From: Ctena decussata
Taxonomy: Eukaryota; Mollusca; Bivalvia; Lucinida; Lucinidae
Direction of reading: 5' to 3'
Assembly (NCBI GenBank): GCA_963989385.1
Contig: OZ022512.1
Span: forward strand, 27,053,899-27,117,898
DNA length: 64,000 bases
This document shows positions 44,201 through 59,200 of the stretch, in pieces. The first letter of the stretch is position 1, and each line of letters begins with the position of its first letter. The notes below the pieces were generated by a model. The model was not told where the DNA came from. It searched no databases and was given only the letters and a program-made list of their open reading frames with translations. The translations under genes and the position numbers were made by a program.

Positions 44201-47200
44201 TTAATGGCTGCAAGATTCCCATCTTCTTTAACCTTTCTTTCACCTGTTCAATAAATACGTGATTGTTTTTTTTTGAGACCTTTCTTTCACCTGTTCAATA
44301 AATACGTGATTGTTTTTTTTTGAGTATGAAAAGGGATCTTAAGCCATGTGCAAACAGCAAATACTAAAATGAGCCGTAAAACCAAAAAAGAAACTTTACT
44401 ATTCGCATAAAGGGTAGCTAAGAGTCTAATCTAGCTACATGTGGATGGCAAGGACTCTGATCAGACTGGGAAGATGCCCAGGCTGAACTGAGTCTCTGCT
44501 GAGCACATGCCTTTTTGTTGATTTTGTCGTGTCACAGCTCAGACTGATCAGAGTCTTTGTTTTTCATTTGCACAGTCTGGTTAGAGCCTAAGCTGTTTGC
44601 ACACACCAGTAATGGACCTTGTCTACAGGCGCAACATGTGAAACTGCACAGATTAATAGACTGTTTTAAGTCTCTGTTGTTCCCTTACACGTTCAGCCCT
44701 TTTGACTGACTGACTCATATTTTGACTAAACTACAACAGAACATAGGAAAACGAGCAATACATGTTCATGCTGCAACTGAGCATTAAATGCAGCGATGAT
44801 TGTAAATGACTGAAGCATTATCTTCAAAGTAGTATTATTATGAGTAGACGAAGAGGCTCTATCTAGTATACTAAACTATTTCTGTAAAGCTAGCATACCT
44901 CATGAGGTATATAATCAGCAGGTAGTTTTTCCAACATATCTTCTGCAAGTTTAAAGACAACAGATTCTCTAGTTTCCCCAGCACCTCCCCCACCTTCCTT
45001 TGGCTGTATACTCATGATGGTGTCCAACACGCTTGCAGACAGGTTGGTCTGGTAACTGAAAATATTCAGAACATGCTACTTGTGCTAATTACCCAACATA
45101 AAACACTCAATGCCTGACTGTCCAGAAAAGTTGAACAATGAGTTTACAACTTGGGTAATGTCAAAATAGTGCTAGGTGATGGAATAGCTATGGACCCTGA
45201 TCATCCTGCTCCTTTTGGATTGGTATGATTTGGAACTAAACTGTTTGCTCAGGAACTTTTGTTCCAATAAAGTCATTACAATGGGTTTATACTTTCACTA
45301 CGACAAAATGCACTGGAATATCTTGATGATCCAGTTTCATCAAAATTGCTACAATTATTGTGAAGATTTAGATCAACCATTACAACACCATAACTTGGGA
45401 AAACATTGCAGTAATATCACCAAGGTGGCTGCTGAAGAGGTCAAATATACAGGACATCAGAGTTCAACAGATTTTTTAATAATAATTACTAAATTCTTTT
45501 TCCTACTTGTTCATACAAACATTGCAAGTTAGACAATGTTTCTAATTCATCACGGCAGATACAGAAGTTTGCTAATCTTGCTTGTGGCTGTATGTCTGAC
45601 TCTATTTTTCCAGCTAATTCTGCAACACAGTATAGCACCTAATGACATCTCAATTATGTCTGTGTTCCCCTTTTTCCTTTCATCTTCACCATCTTTGAAT
45701 ATGGACAAATTTGTTTGTCCTGGCAGGAGATACAACTAGTGGCATGCAATGCAGTTCCTAATGATAGTAATCACTTTTATATTTAGCGCAGTCTGATCTG
45801 AGTCTACAATTTGCCCAAGCAGAATGTCCAAATAATTCAGGTTAAATAGGAATCAGTCCATAGTCATTTTTAACTTGACTGGCTGAGGAACTTCAGGATA
45901 TACTTTCACGCAAATAGTTCCCTGGTTCATTGGTTTGTAGGAAGGCCAGTTTGACTGAATATCCTGCTTGTTATAGTACACTGAAAAGAACCTTGCATAT
46001 GCTTCTTGAAAATGTATAATTAGTACAGAATCCCAAACACTGGAGGTAACTATAGAGGAACTGAATCAGTGAATCATACCCTTCATAGGTGCCCCTATAA
46101 TGGCAAATTGTCTCAGAAGTTGACAGTCATTGTTTACTGGAGAAACATCAAAAAAAGTTGCAGGTTTTGCTCTGTTGAAATTGTGAAAAAATAGTTTGTC
46201 ATGCCGCAGAGACTTGAGTAGAGAGCATAAACTGTCTGGAGTGTTGTGAAAAAAGTTTCATGGAAGGATGGATAATTTAACTACATAGTAAAATTAATTG
46301 TGTTCTGAAGCCAAATATGATATCATATAGACTTACGTGATGTCGGCATTAGGATGCAATCCAAATGCCTCTGGAGAATCAACAAGCGGCAAATTCTCAA
46401 TAAAATTCATCAGCTGATCATACTGCTTCACTTTAGGGATCTTATAACCAGTGTAGAACTGGAATGCATCAGTAAACATGAAGTCTCCAAACCAGACCTG
46501 CAAACAACATCCAGATTTATTTATAATGTGGTCGATTTAAATATAGAATAAGTACTTGTAAATGACATGTCCAGCAATATTGTATTTTGTTTGGATAAAG
46601 TGATTTTACTTTGCTAATTGGTAAGAAGCCAGGTAAAAGTTTCTTAAGATGTATAGATACACTTCCATGTTCTCCTGCATTAGTTCAGACTGATCCATTC
46701 CAACTTTTCATTACCACTTCAGAGCTCCAGATAAGAGGGGGTATTGAGGATAATTCAAAGATAATTTTTCTCATTTCTCAATGAAAACATATATTGTGAC
46801 CCCTCATTAGAACCGTCTCGATGAGACGGTTCTAACGATGGGTCACAAAATATGTTTTTATGGAGAACTAGAGCAAGTGAGCAGGGGCTCACGTATACCC
46901 CCGGCCAGCACCACTGCCTACAGGAAATAAACTTTACATGCCCATGTAGTCACATATCACTGGGTTCCATCAAGACAATACAAACTTAAAGTTCAGTTTT
47001 AACACAAATGGTATATAAATTTCAAAGTTTGTGACCTTGACCAACAGTCAGCGGCAGCAGTCAGATGATGTCATCAAAACTGCTTCAACCTTGCAGTAAA
47101 CCTAGTCACACATCAAAAGATTCCATTCAAGTATATCGAAAGTATAAGGAAAGAGATACAACTTAATACAAAACTTTAATACTAATGTTATATAAATCTC

Positions 47201-50200
47201 CAAGTCTGCGACCTTGCCCTTAGGTTTGCAGCAGCATTCAGATGATGCAAACTAATATGTATCCTTCCTGTAGTAACACTATTCACATCTGAACAAATTC
47301 CAATAGAAGCTTTCAAACCAGAGGACCAATGGTCCTGTAGCTCACCTGACACTTGGTCCTGGTATATATTTTCATGCTTTTATGCATGTACATGTATATA
47401 GCACCAGGGCAGGGGCCCCCTCCCTTGGGGATTAATGTTGAGTCCCAATTCTATATACCAAGCCACAAGGTCACTGGGCCTTTGTTTCTGGACAAAGATT
47501 TCTGAAGGGTTTATATCATAAATGGGTGTGGCGGCCACCATGTTCATAAGACCATGACCATCTGAACAAACTTTGATTCCTTTGACCCAGTATTAAAGCT
47601 TCATATGAAATACAGTAATCATTTGTATAAACTATGATGGGCCTGAGTGCCCAATGCTACATACCGGTACCAAGTTTCAAGGTTATAGGCCTTTCGGTTC
47701 TTGAGAAAAAGACTTTTGAAGAGTTTTTACCATATATATGGGCATGGTGGCCATCTTGGTCAAGTGACCAAGACCATCTGAACAAACTATGGTTCCTTTA
47801 AACCGGTGAAGCTCCATATGAAATATGGCTTCAATTGACCTTAGTGGCCTCTGAGAAGATGTTTGAAAATGTTGACAAGTGACAGAATCTCAATGACCTT
47901 GTATAAAAGTCAAAGAATGACCTTGACCTTTAACGACAAAATATCTTCATCTGGTCATTTAGTCAACCATATATACCAAATATTGCACCTTAGACTTAAA
48001 TAGTTTCTGAAAAATCCACTGTTTAAGCATTTTCCCATATAAAAGACTACATAATGTACCAAAGTTGACAGTGTCATAAATTAGGTCAAGGTCAACGCAC
48101 GATCATTTGTATAAACTATGATGGGCTTGAGTCCCAAAGCTACATACCAAGTTTCAAGGTCATACACCTTTTGGTTCTGGAGAAGAAGATTTTGAAAGGT
48201 TTTTACCATATACGGGCATGGCGGCCATCTTGGTCAAGACCCTGAGAACAAACTTTTATTCCCTGATCACACTTAGACTCCATATGAAATTTTGCTTCAA
48301 TCAGACCAGTGGTTTCAGAGGAGTAGATGTTTTGAAAATCTTGATGACGGACAGACCGACAAAATGACCTTGACCTTCAGTGACATAATATCTTCATCTG
48401 GTGATTTAGTTGACCATATATACCATGTATTGTACCTTAGACTTAAATAGTTTCTGAGAAATCCACTGTATAAGCGTTTTCCCATATAAAAGCCTAACAT
48501 ACCAAAGTTGACCATGTCGTAAATTAATTCAAGGTCAACGCATGGTCATGATTTGTATAAACTATGATGGGCCAGCATGCCACATACCAAGTTTCAAGGT
48601 CATAGGCCTTTTGGTTCTGGAGAAGATTTTTGAAGGGTTTTTACCATATATGGGCATGGCGGTCATCTTGGTCATGTGACCCAGACCCCGGGTATACATA
48701 CCAAGTTTCAAGGTCATAGGCCTTTTGGTTCTAGAGAAGAAGATTTTTGAAGGGTTTTTACCATATATGGGCATGGTGGCCATCTTGGTCATGTAGCCCA
48801 GCCCCCTGGTATAAACTTTAGTTCCCCTATCCCACTGAGACACCATATGAAATTTGGCTTCAATCTCCCCAGTGGTTTCAGAGGAGAAGATGTTTGAAAA
48901 TCTTGATGACGGACAGACCGACAAAATGACTTTGACCTTCAGTGACATAATATCTTCCTCTGGTCATTTAGATGACCATATATACCACATATTGTATCTT
49001 AGACTTAAATAGTTTCTGAGAAATCCACTATATAAGCATTTTCCCGCATGCCCAAAGCTACATACCAAGTTTCAAGGTCATAGGCCTTTTCTGGAGAAGA
49101 AGATTTTTGAAAGTTTTTTACCATATATGAGCATGGCGGCCATCCTGGTCATGTGACCCAGACCCCGGGTACAAACTTTCGTTCCCCCATCCCACTGAGA
49201 CTCCATATGAAATTTGGCTTCAGTCGGCCCAGTGGTTTCAGAGGAGAAGATGTTTGAAAATCATGACGACGGATGGTCCGACGGAATGACCTTGACCTTT
49301 AGTGACATGTATCTTCATCTGGTCATTTAGTCGACCATGTATACCAAGTATTGTACCTTAGACTTAAATATTTTCTGAGAAATCTATTGTTTAAGCATTT
49401 TCCAATATAAAAGCCTAACATACCAAAGTTGACCATGCCGTAAATTAGATCAAGGTCAACACAAGGTCATCATTTGTATATACTATGTTGGGCCCGCATG
49501 CCCAATGCTACATACCAAGTTTCAAGGTCATAGGTCTTTTGGTTCCGGATAAGAAGAAGATTTTTGAAGGGTTTTTACCATATATGGGCATGGCGGCCAT
49601 CTTGGTCATGTGACCCAGACCTTGGGTATAAAATTTCGTTCCCCTATGCCACTGAGACTCCATATGAAATTTGGCTTCAATCGGCCCAGTGGTTTCAGAG
49701 GAGAAGATGTTTGAAAATCTTGACAACGGATGGTCCGATGGAATGACCTTGACCTTTAGTGACATAATATCTTCATCTGGTCATTTAGTCGACCATGTAT
49801 ACCAAGTATTGTACTTTCAAGGTACAATACTTGGTATACCTTGAAAGGCCTAAGTTTCAAGGTCATAGGCCTTTCGGTTCTTGGGGAAGAAGATTTTTGA
49901 AGGGTTTTTACCATATATGGGTATGGCGGCCATCTTGGTCATGTGACCCATCCCACTGAGACTCCATATGAAATTTGGCTTCAATCGGCTCAGTGGTTTC
50001 AGAGGAGAAGATGTTTGAAAATCTTGACGACGGATGGTCCGACGGAATGACCTTCACCTTTAGTGACATAATATCTTCATCTGGTCATATAGTCGACCAT
50101 GTATACCAAGTATTGTACCTTAGACTTAAATATTTTCTGAGAAATCCACTGTTTAAGCGTTTTCCAATATAAAAGCCTAACGTACCAAAGTTGACGATGC

Positions 50201-53200
50201 CGTAAATTAGGTCAAGGTCAACGCAAGGTCATGATTTGTACAAACTATGATGGGCCGGCATGCCCAATGCTACATACCAAGTTTCAAGGTCATAGGCCAT
50301 TTGGTTCTGGAGAAGAAGATTTTTGAAGGTTTTTACCATATATGGGCATGGCGGCCAACTTGGTCATGTGACCCAGACCTTGGGTATAAACTTCCGTTCC
50401 CCCATCCCACTGAGACTCAATATGAAATTTGGCTTCAATCGGCCCAGTGGTTTCAGAGGAGAAGATGTTTGAAAATCTTGACGACGGATGGTCCGACGGA
50501 ATGACCTTGACCTTTAGTGACATAATATCTTCATCTGGTCATTTAGTCAACCATGTGTACCAAGTATTGTACCTTAGACTTAAATATTTTCTGAGAAATC
50601 CACTGTTTAAGCGTTTTCCAATATAAAAGCCAAAATTGACCTTGCCATAAATTAGGTCACATTCAATGCACAGTCCTGATTTGTATAAATTATGATGGGC
50701 CCAACTTCCAACTGCTAGATACCAAGTTTCAAGGTCATAGGCCTTTTAGTTCTGGAGAAGAAGATTTTTGGAGGGGTTTTACCACATATGGACATGGGGG
50801 CCATCTTGGTTATGTGACCCAGATCCTGGGAACCTTCTTTCTTTCCCCTATCCCATTAAGACTCTTTATGAAATTTGGCTTCAATCGGGAAAGTGGTTTC
50901 AGAGGAGAATATGTTTGAAAATCTTGACAACAGATGGACGGGCTGACAGAATGACCTTGACCTTTAGTGATAATATCTTCATCTGGTCATTCAGTTAACC
51001 ATATATTCCAAATATTGTACCTTAGACTCGAATAGTTTCTGAAAAATCCACTGTTTAAGCATTCCCATAATTATAAAAGCCTAATATACCAAAGCTGACA
51101 GTGTCATAAATTCGGTCAAGGTCAAATCATGGTCATCATTTGTATAAACTATGATGGGCCCGAGTGCCCAATGCTATGTACCAAGTTTCAAGGTCATAGG
51201 CCTTCTGGTTCTGAAGAAGAAGATTTTTGAAAGGTTTTTACCATATATGGGTGTGGTGGCCATTTTGGTCATGTGACCCAGACCCTGGTTACAAACTTTC
51301 GTTACCCCATCCCATTGAGACTCCATATGAAATTTGGCTTCAATCAGCCCAGTGGTTTCTGAGGAGAAGATGTTTGAAAATCTTGATCAAGGATGGGCTG
51401 ATGGAATGACCTTGACCATTAGTGAAATAATATCTTCAGCTGTTCTTTTAGTTGACCATATATACCAAATATTGTACCTTAGACTTAAATAGTTTCTGAG
51501 AAATTCACTGTTTAGGCCTTTTCCCATATAAAAGCCTAAGGTACAGAGGTTGACCATGTCATAACTTAGGTCAAGGTCACCGCACTGTCATCATTTGTAC
51601 AAACTATGATGGGCCTGAATGCCCAATGCTACATACCAAGTTTCAAGGTCATAGGCATTTTGGTTCTGGAGAAGAAGATTTTTGAAGGGTTTTTACCATA
51701 TATGAGCGTGGCGGCCATCCTGGTCATGTGACCCAGATACCCATAACAATCCTTTGTTCCCCCATCCTAGGTAGGCGTCATATGAAATTTAACGTCAATT
51801 GGCCCTGCGGTTTCAGAGAAGATGTTTGAAAATCTTGACGAAGGACGGGCTGACAGAATGACCTTTACCTTTAGTGACATAATATCTTCAGCTGTTCATT
51901 TAGTTGATCATTTATACCAAATATTGTACCTTAGACTTAAATAATTTCTGAGAAATCCACTGTTTAGGCATTTTCCCACATAAAAACGTGAGGTACCGAA
52001 GTTGACCATGTCATAAATTAGGTCAAGGTCACTGCATGGTCATCATTTGTACAAACTATGATAGGCCCGAATACCCGATGCTACATACCAAGTTTCAAGG
52101 TAATAGGCCTTTTGGCTCTGAAGAAGAAGATTTTTGAAGGGTTTTTACCATATATGGGCATAGCGGCCATCTTGGTCATGTGACCCAGATACCCGGAACA
52201 AACTTTCGTTCCCCCGAGATAGGTATGCTCCATATGAAATATGGCTTCAATCAGCCCAGTGGTCTCAGAGGAGAAGATGTTTGAAAATCTTGACGACGGA
52301 TGGACCGACGAATGACCTTGACCTTTAGTGACATAATATCTTCATTTGCTTATTTAGCTGACCATGTATACCAAGTATTGTACCTTAGACTTAAATAGTT
52401 TCTGAGAAATCTACTGTTTAAGCGTTTTCCCATATAAAAGCCTAACGTATCAAAGTTGATCGTGTCATAAATTAGGTCAAGGTAACCACAAGGTCATCAT
52501 TTGTACAAACTATGATGGGCCCGCAAGCTCGATGCTACATACCAAGTTTCAAGGTCATGGGCCTTTTGGTTCTAGAGAAGAAGATTTTTGAAGGGTTTTT
52601 ACCATATATGGGCGTGGCGGCCATCTTGGTCATGTGACCTAGATACCCGGAACAAACTTTCGTGTCCCCGACCTAGGTAGGTTCCATATGAAATATGGCT
52701 TCAATCGGCCCAGTGGTTTCAGAGGAGAAGATGTTTGAAAATCTTGACGACGGATGGACCGACGGAATGACCTTGACCTTTAGTGACATAATATCTTCAT
52801 TTGCTCATTTAGCTGACCATGTATACCAAGTATTGTACCTTAGACTTAAATAGTTTCTGAGAAATCTACTGTTTAAGCGTTTTCCCATATAAAAGCCTAA
52901 CCTATCAAAGTTGATCGTGTCATAAATTAGGTCAAGGTCGCCGCAAGGTCATCATTTGTACAAACTATGATGGACCCGCAAGCCCGATGCTACATACCAA
53001 GTTTCAAGGTCATAGGCCTTTTGGTTCTGGAGAAGAAGATTTTTGAAGGGTTTTTACCATATATGGGCGTGGCGGCCATCTTGGTCATGTGACCTAGATA
53101 CCTGGAACAAACTTTCGTTCCCCCGGCCTAGGTAGGCTCCATATGAAATATGGCTTCAATCGGCCCAGTGGTTTCAGAGGAGAAGATGTTTGAAAATGTT

Positions 53201-56200
53201 GACGACGGAAGACGGACAGACGGACGACGGATGCCTGGCTATACTATAAGCTCACCTATGAGCCTAAAGGCTCAGGTGAGCTAAAAACTTAACGTAAAAC
53301 TTTAACGCAAATGTTAACTTACGTACGGACGAACTAATGAACGAACGAATGGACTAACAGACGGATGAACGGATGGAAAGACAAAAACTATATACCCCTC
53401 GACATACTTCGTATGCCGGGGGTATAAATATGGATAATTATCTTTAAATTATATCTGTTACCCCTTCTTATTTGGAGCACTGCTGACTTTCTTCTATTAT
53501 CTCTATTCCACAGAACCTTTAAGTTGTTGCTGTGATGATGGAAAAGACCATACTATGCTGGTCTATTATCTTTGCTGCTTCCTAATGCCCTATAGTATTC
53601 TTTTCCATGGCAAATTGCCTTTATCTTACTTCAAAATGAATACATAAAATTAGAAGAGACTTAGGTGCAAGATATACACAGTAATACTTTATAAATTTCT
53701 AACAGCATACTCACTGCTTAATAGTACATGTGCTTGTTTCTAATAATGCTTAGTTTCACACTATTCAAGTATATTACAAGAAACCATGGGTACTTTCTCC
53801 ATACTATGATGCCAGAGAAATTGTGCTTAACTGTAAAAATAACAATTAGTGGCATGAAACTATTGGGAAGAAAATGATATTGGTTGGCTAATGTTTCATG
53901 AATATTTATGACATTTCAGCCTCCAATTCACTGTAACTTACCCTGGCAAATGTGTTAAGCAGCCTTTTGTCATAGTCATCTGTAACTCTTCCACCATACT
54001 GGACCTCACCTAACATGTAGCGCACTGTGACCCATGATACACCCTGGAAAATAAATAAATTACGGGTCAGGACATTTTAAGAATTGCAACACGTGCAACA
54101 TACATAACAGGTACTTAACTCTCATCTACTATTCATCTAGTCTTATAAGCACAAAGTGAGCTGTACCCATACAAATATATGCACATATGAAGCTTACACT
54201 CAAACCAGTCTGTAAATCCATAAAGTCTGGTTACAGTCTTCATTTTGTGCCTGCAGATTCTTCAGGGATTATTTCTGTTGACTACAGACTACAAACAACA
54301 AAGGGTCTGAGAAGACTACATAACTGTGCAGGCTGGTCTCAGTCACTGCTGACGGCATACCCATTGAGTATCTTTTAGCATGTCTTTTAGCTACTCAAAA
54401 CTATAATCTTCAGTTGTTCATTATAACTGTCCCAATACTGGCATACAAATGCCAAATAATGTTACAAGTATTTTGTTACCTGGACCATGTGCCAACCCTG
54501 TGATCTCCACTGCTACAAGTGGCACAAAATCTATGTCCTTCCTCTGCTAATAAGCTTACCAACTTTGCAATTTTGCCTTGGCAAGGTGCGGCAAAAAGTG
54601 AAATACTGTCTTGGCAACTTGTAGCAAAGAGGCTTTCAGAAAGTCTCTTTAGTAACCAAGCAAAGGCAAAGCTGCAAACTTGGGGTGGGTAAAATACATG
54701 TTAATCTCAAGGTAATTACACAAAAAACATAAAAGACAAGGTTAGTTGTAGTACTCCTATAATGAACTGTTTCAGCACTTTGTACCCTTCCCAACACACT
54801 ACTTCTGTCCCCCATCCCATGATACTGTCACGGAAAATCTCTTACCTTCTTTAAATCCATATCATCTAGATGATTTTGGCAAAACTGCACACTGGCTTGC
54901 CAGTCTGAAGAGTTGAATTCATAGGGTATGTTCCATCCAAGTGGTCCAAATTTTCTCCTTTCCTGTTAAAATGTGTGAGTAGATTCTAAGTTTGGGTTGA
55001 GCCACAATATATTATCTTAACAGGTCAGCCTAATAACTTGAACAGATTCCTTGAGGTTGATAATTTTTTGAAGAAGACATACAGACAAATAGGCTGACAA
55101 GTCCACACTGTCTGATTAAAACTTAATGAATTTTATTGAACAATCGGATCAGACCTAAGTTGTATCTCACTACTTGCACATGTATGTTATATGGAGAACC
55201 TTTTTTCATGTCACAATTTAAATGATATTTGCAGAATATTATTTGTCACCTCCACATTACAGTGACAGAATCTGTGAAGACAATCAAAAGAATAGAATAG
55301 TCCTTAAACTAAAACAGCCTCATTTTCAGTTTATTAGATACTGGTGTTACTTTCATATCTGACTTCTTTGTACGTATCATCAGGCGGGACAAGTGCAAAT
55401 TTCAAATCCCTGCAATCAAATCACTTGATCTGTTGTTTGCCAACACAATAACTCTCATATTTTGCATCCATAAAGGACTTTTGAGTTTTGCAGCTCAGTA
55501 TCTCAACTGCAGCTAAAACATTGATCAATGCACAGGTAGACTGATTAATTTGGACTTAACAGCCTTTTGAGTTGGGTGATCAAAGCACGTGCAATGCCGG
55601 CAGACACTGTGAGCATTAGCTTTTTTGAAATTAAAGGCAGTTAAAAACTTAAATACTGATAAACAGGATGAGGTTTAATCATAGTCAGGTATGGATCTAC
55701 TTCAAGCTCTTTTGCTCTCATTTTTTTTTCTGTTCCAATCTGTTCCAATTCCTGTTACCTGATAGGATCCATGTCTGTGTAATTAAATAGTTCAGATTTG
55801 TTGATGTTAAGATAGACTACCGTATTAATCCTATTAAATGCCCTGGAGGCATTGCATTCTGCAGGGGGAGGGGGGTGTTATTTAGCTAAAATGTAGTTAA
55901 TCCGCAATTGCCAAAATACCTCTAATAAAGAATATTGAGATGAATGGGTATACTTGCAGAGGTAGCAACACAACTATTTTTGCCTCCCTTTTCAGTAGGG
56001 GTCAACTCTTAAAGGAATGAATGTGCTCCTGTCCTTTATTAAGAGTTGACCCAATGTCAAAGAGCAACATCATCCAGAGAAGCAAGCATGAATTTAACAA
56101 TATTTTTGGAAAAGAGGCAGGGGTTTTGTTAGAGCAGGGGTGTATATTAGGATTAATACAGTATATGAGTTTGGACTTATGATTTGGTACTTTTACCCTT

Positions 56201-59200
56201 CTGATTTTTCTGAAGACCTGAGCTTGTAGCCACCCATCAGAAGCAATTTTCAAATGAACTCTTCTGTTTTCATAGGGTTGGTTGGTTGATTTTCATAGGG
56301 AAAATCATTCTGAGACAAAGACTAGCGAAAATTTGTAAAAGAAACATACTTTTGTGTTCAATCACTTCTTAATGTCCAATTATGAAATAACTGATCTCTA
56401 ACTCCAGATACACACTAAGCAGGCATTAGCTATGTGCAACCTTTTGATTTCAAATACACTGTATATAGTTTAAGAGAGACATATTTGTCATATAATCTAT
56501 TGTCTATCATGTTAAAGTAACTATCTAAAAACATTAAATCTAATGAATGTGGACTTCTAAGTATATGGTCTACACTGTATGTATTGCTCTACATATTTTA
56601 AAGGAAATATGGTATAATCTCATAAAGACACTCATACAGAAACATGCACTATGCACAGTTAGTATATGGATAACAGCAAGGGTTAATAGCACTACACACA
56701 TCATGCAGTCAAACAAAACAGTTCCTAAGTGAAAAAAAAACATGCTTAGAAGCCTTAGATACTACAATGTACACGGGATTTTGAATGATTATAGACCTGC
56801 TCAAAGTCTATAAATAGCTTGCAGTATTTCAGGTACTACTACTGCTCTGAATATTTCTGCAAAAGTTGACTTTTTGGCATTCCAACAATTTTCACCTGGC
56901 CATGTACACCACATCCACGACTTGTATCATCGTGAAGTGAGAGTTACTGATCTACATCGAACTTGCACTTTTATAATCAATAGGTTTGGGTTGCAAAACT
57001 GGGTCCAGTTGTTCAAACCATCGTTAGCCTAACAAGCTCTAAGAGGTCAACTTGTAAGGTGTTTTATGACATTATAACTAAATATACTGACATTTTTTGT
57101 TGAAAAAAAAGTGATTTTTTTTCTTCGCTTTTTCACCTTTTTTCCAACAAAAAATATTGCCGTATTTGAGATAGATATTAATATTTGAAACTTTAACGAA
57201 ACGTTAACTGACAATTTCGTTAGTTTTGAACAACTGGGCCCTTGTCTTTAACATTTGTGGTAAAAGACATCTACAATCAATACTTATACAAAGGATCAAG
57301 GCAGCCATAGACCTCTCTTTAACATAGTAACTTGTGTCAAAATACTACTATTTTTCTTTTTTAAATGGTCTTAATCTATGTTGGTGGTGCTTAACTTTTG
57401 TCTTTTAGGCCTGATTTCCCGTTTAATATAACTCAGATTAACAAGTCTGTGGTTTATTTTATTGTTAGGCACCAATATAAAATTTTGGTGTTACAAATGC
57501 TTATCTGTGTAGTAAGTTCACTGTGAAATCGGGCCTAAGAGTTGAGGGTGATGCCATATGAAGAGAGAGAATAAAACAAACATTTCTGGCAGTAAAATAC
57601 TACCTTATAATTAGAGATGCCCTATATTATAGCTTATAGCAGTTAGATAGGGTGGATTAAGAAAAGCAAAAATATACAGGAGGAAAACTAGCCAGCCATG
57701 CATGACAAAGAGTGCATTACTACAAGAGCAAAATACTCACAAGAATTACTGAAATGCTGAAATATTCAAAAATTGATTTACTAACAAATACCCCAATTCT
57801 ATCAGGTAATAGCAATACTATCTTTGTTAGACAACTTTCTAAATTCATTGTCTGTATACATACTTGCCATACAGAATTGACCTTTAACTTTTCCACTGAA
57901 TTTATAAACTTTACTTTTCTTTCTTTAAGCAACTTTTCTAAACAAATAATATTGAATCTGAAATGACTGTAACTTTGGCTACTGTAACATCTCTTTTGCA
58001 CTTTAAATTAATAATGAAAATGTTTGAAACAAACCATAGAGCTGCATGCATTTTATCAGTCGACTTACCTGCACCACTGTATGAAGGAAAGACACACCGT
58101 ACAAGACAGGTTTCCACTGTGGCATACTGCACACATCCAAATAATCCTGAGTTATTCCTGCATAAGTTCTCTTCAAGCCAGCCTTGATTCCTTGTGGGGG
58201 CTCATTTGTGAACTTGATTGACGTCTGTGAAGATAATTGATATCTAATGTGAACATATTTCTTCTAAACCTATTTCTTGCATAGAATAATAGACAAGCTT
58301 TTGAGTTTAAAAGGGTCTTAAGGCGTGCTTTCATACATCTGAAATGTTTTTGTCTTTTTTGACAAAACAGGCCACAAGGTTATATAAGAAAAATTTCGTG
58401 CTCAACTCAGCTGAGCATGAAATTTCTCTGCTGATATATATGAATTCATAAGCAGAGAAAATTTATAAGCAGAGAAAATTCAATATTCAGCTAAACTGAG
58501 CAAGAATGCAACTGCACTTATCAGTTATTTGCTATTTATTAGCAGGTAAAATTGCATGCTCGGCTGAGTTGGGCGTGAAAAAAGTTTTATAACCTTGGGG
58601 CCTGATGTCATCCTAAAGAAATGTCACATTCTGATCTATCCTGTACGGGACGCAACGGACACTCGATGCCAAGTGTGTGCAACTATGGTTACGTACTGCT
58701 GAGCCACTTGGGGAATGTCGTTAGGAGAATTGAACTGAACAGCTATCCTGTAACCTTGAAAACCAAACCTAAGCTTTATCAGGGCTTGTCCCAATTATTC
58801 TGAAAAAATCCAACCAATAGTTTAATAGGAATATTAATTTTCAGGGAAATCCTCTTGTGAGCTTGAAAATTAGGTCAAAGTCATCATACATAACTCGTTC
58901 AGTGGCTTGTTAAATATATTACTTGGCAACTTTGTTAAAAATCCATCAAATGGTTCAAGAGATATATTCATTTCAAGGAAGAATTCTCCTGTGACCTTGA
59001 AAATGGAGTCGGGATCCTCATACCCTATTCTCCACTTCAAATATACTTGTGAAAATTAATCTTCTGGTTCAAGAGATATTGTCAGGACAAAGGGGAAAAG
59101 TTCACCTGATCGCCCATAAACAAAACTTTGTTTTCTCCCATGTGTGCGACCCAAGCTTGAACACACAGCAGTGAGAGACCTAATGTTAGTCAGTGCTCTT

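Larger units (their letters stand above)
47316..53282 (-). mobile_element. HINE/pearl-like element B3, about 6 kb
   Basis: On + the 3' end reads AACCAGAGGACCAATGGTCC (hairpin AGGACC-AAT-GGTCC), then TAGCTCACCTGA. The 5' end is GCTCACCTATGAGCCTAAAG plus GCTCAGGTGAGCT, preceded by an ACGGACAGACGGACG tract. The middle is a 454-bp satellite. No coding capacity is seen. Confidence 0.82.
46868..53426 (-). mobile_element. HINE/pearl-like element C2, interrupted by B3
   Basis: On + it begins CTAGAGCAAGTGAGCAGGGG (hairpin GAGCAGGGGCTC) with the subterminal GTATACCCCCGGCC. It has diverged core units with GTGACCTTGACCAACAGTCA. It ends with the hairpin TACCCCTCGACATACTTCGT plus ATGCCGGGGGTAT. Family C is the same as 18114-19102, in the other orientation. 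Confidence 0.78.
46721..53482. mobile_element. MITE family D, copy interrupted by nested HINEs C2 and B3
   Basis: The left half starts AGAGCTCCAGATAAGAGGGG and includes the stem ACCGTCTCGATGAGACGGTT. The right half resumes after 53426 with TATGGATAATTATC and ends CCCCTTCTTATTTGGAGCAC. Without the insertion it would be about 200 bp. Confidence 0.75.

Noticed and set aside
48562..50998. Several 60-128-codon frames on both strands around 48.5-51 kb
   Set aside because: They repeat with the 454-bp array and overlap in opposite strands, as expected from satellite units without selection for coding.
47800..53220. CRISPR-like array
   Set aside because: The units are about 454 bp with no short conserved repeat plus variable spacer pattern, in a eukaryotic intron.
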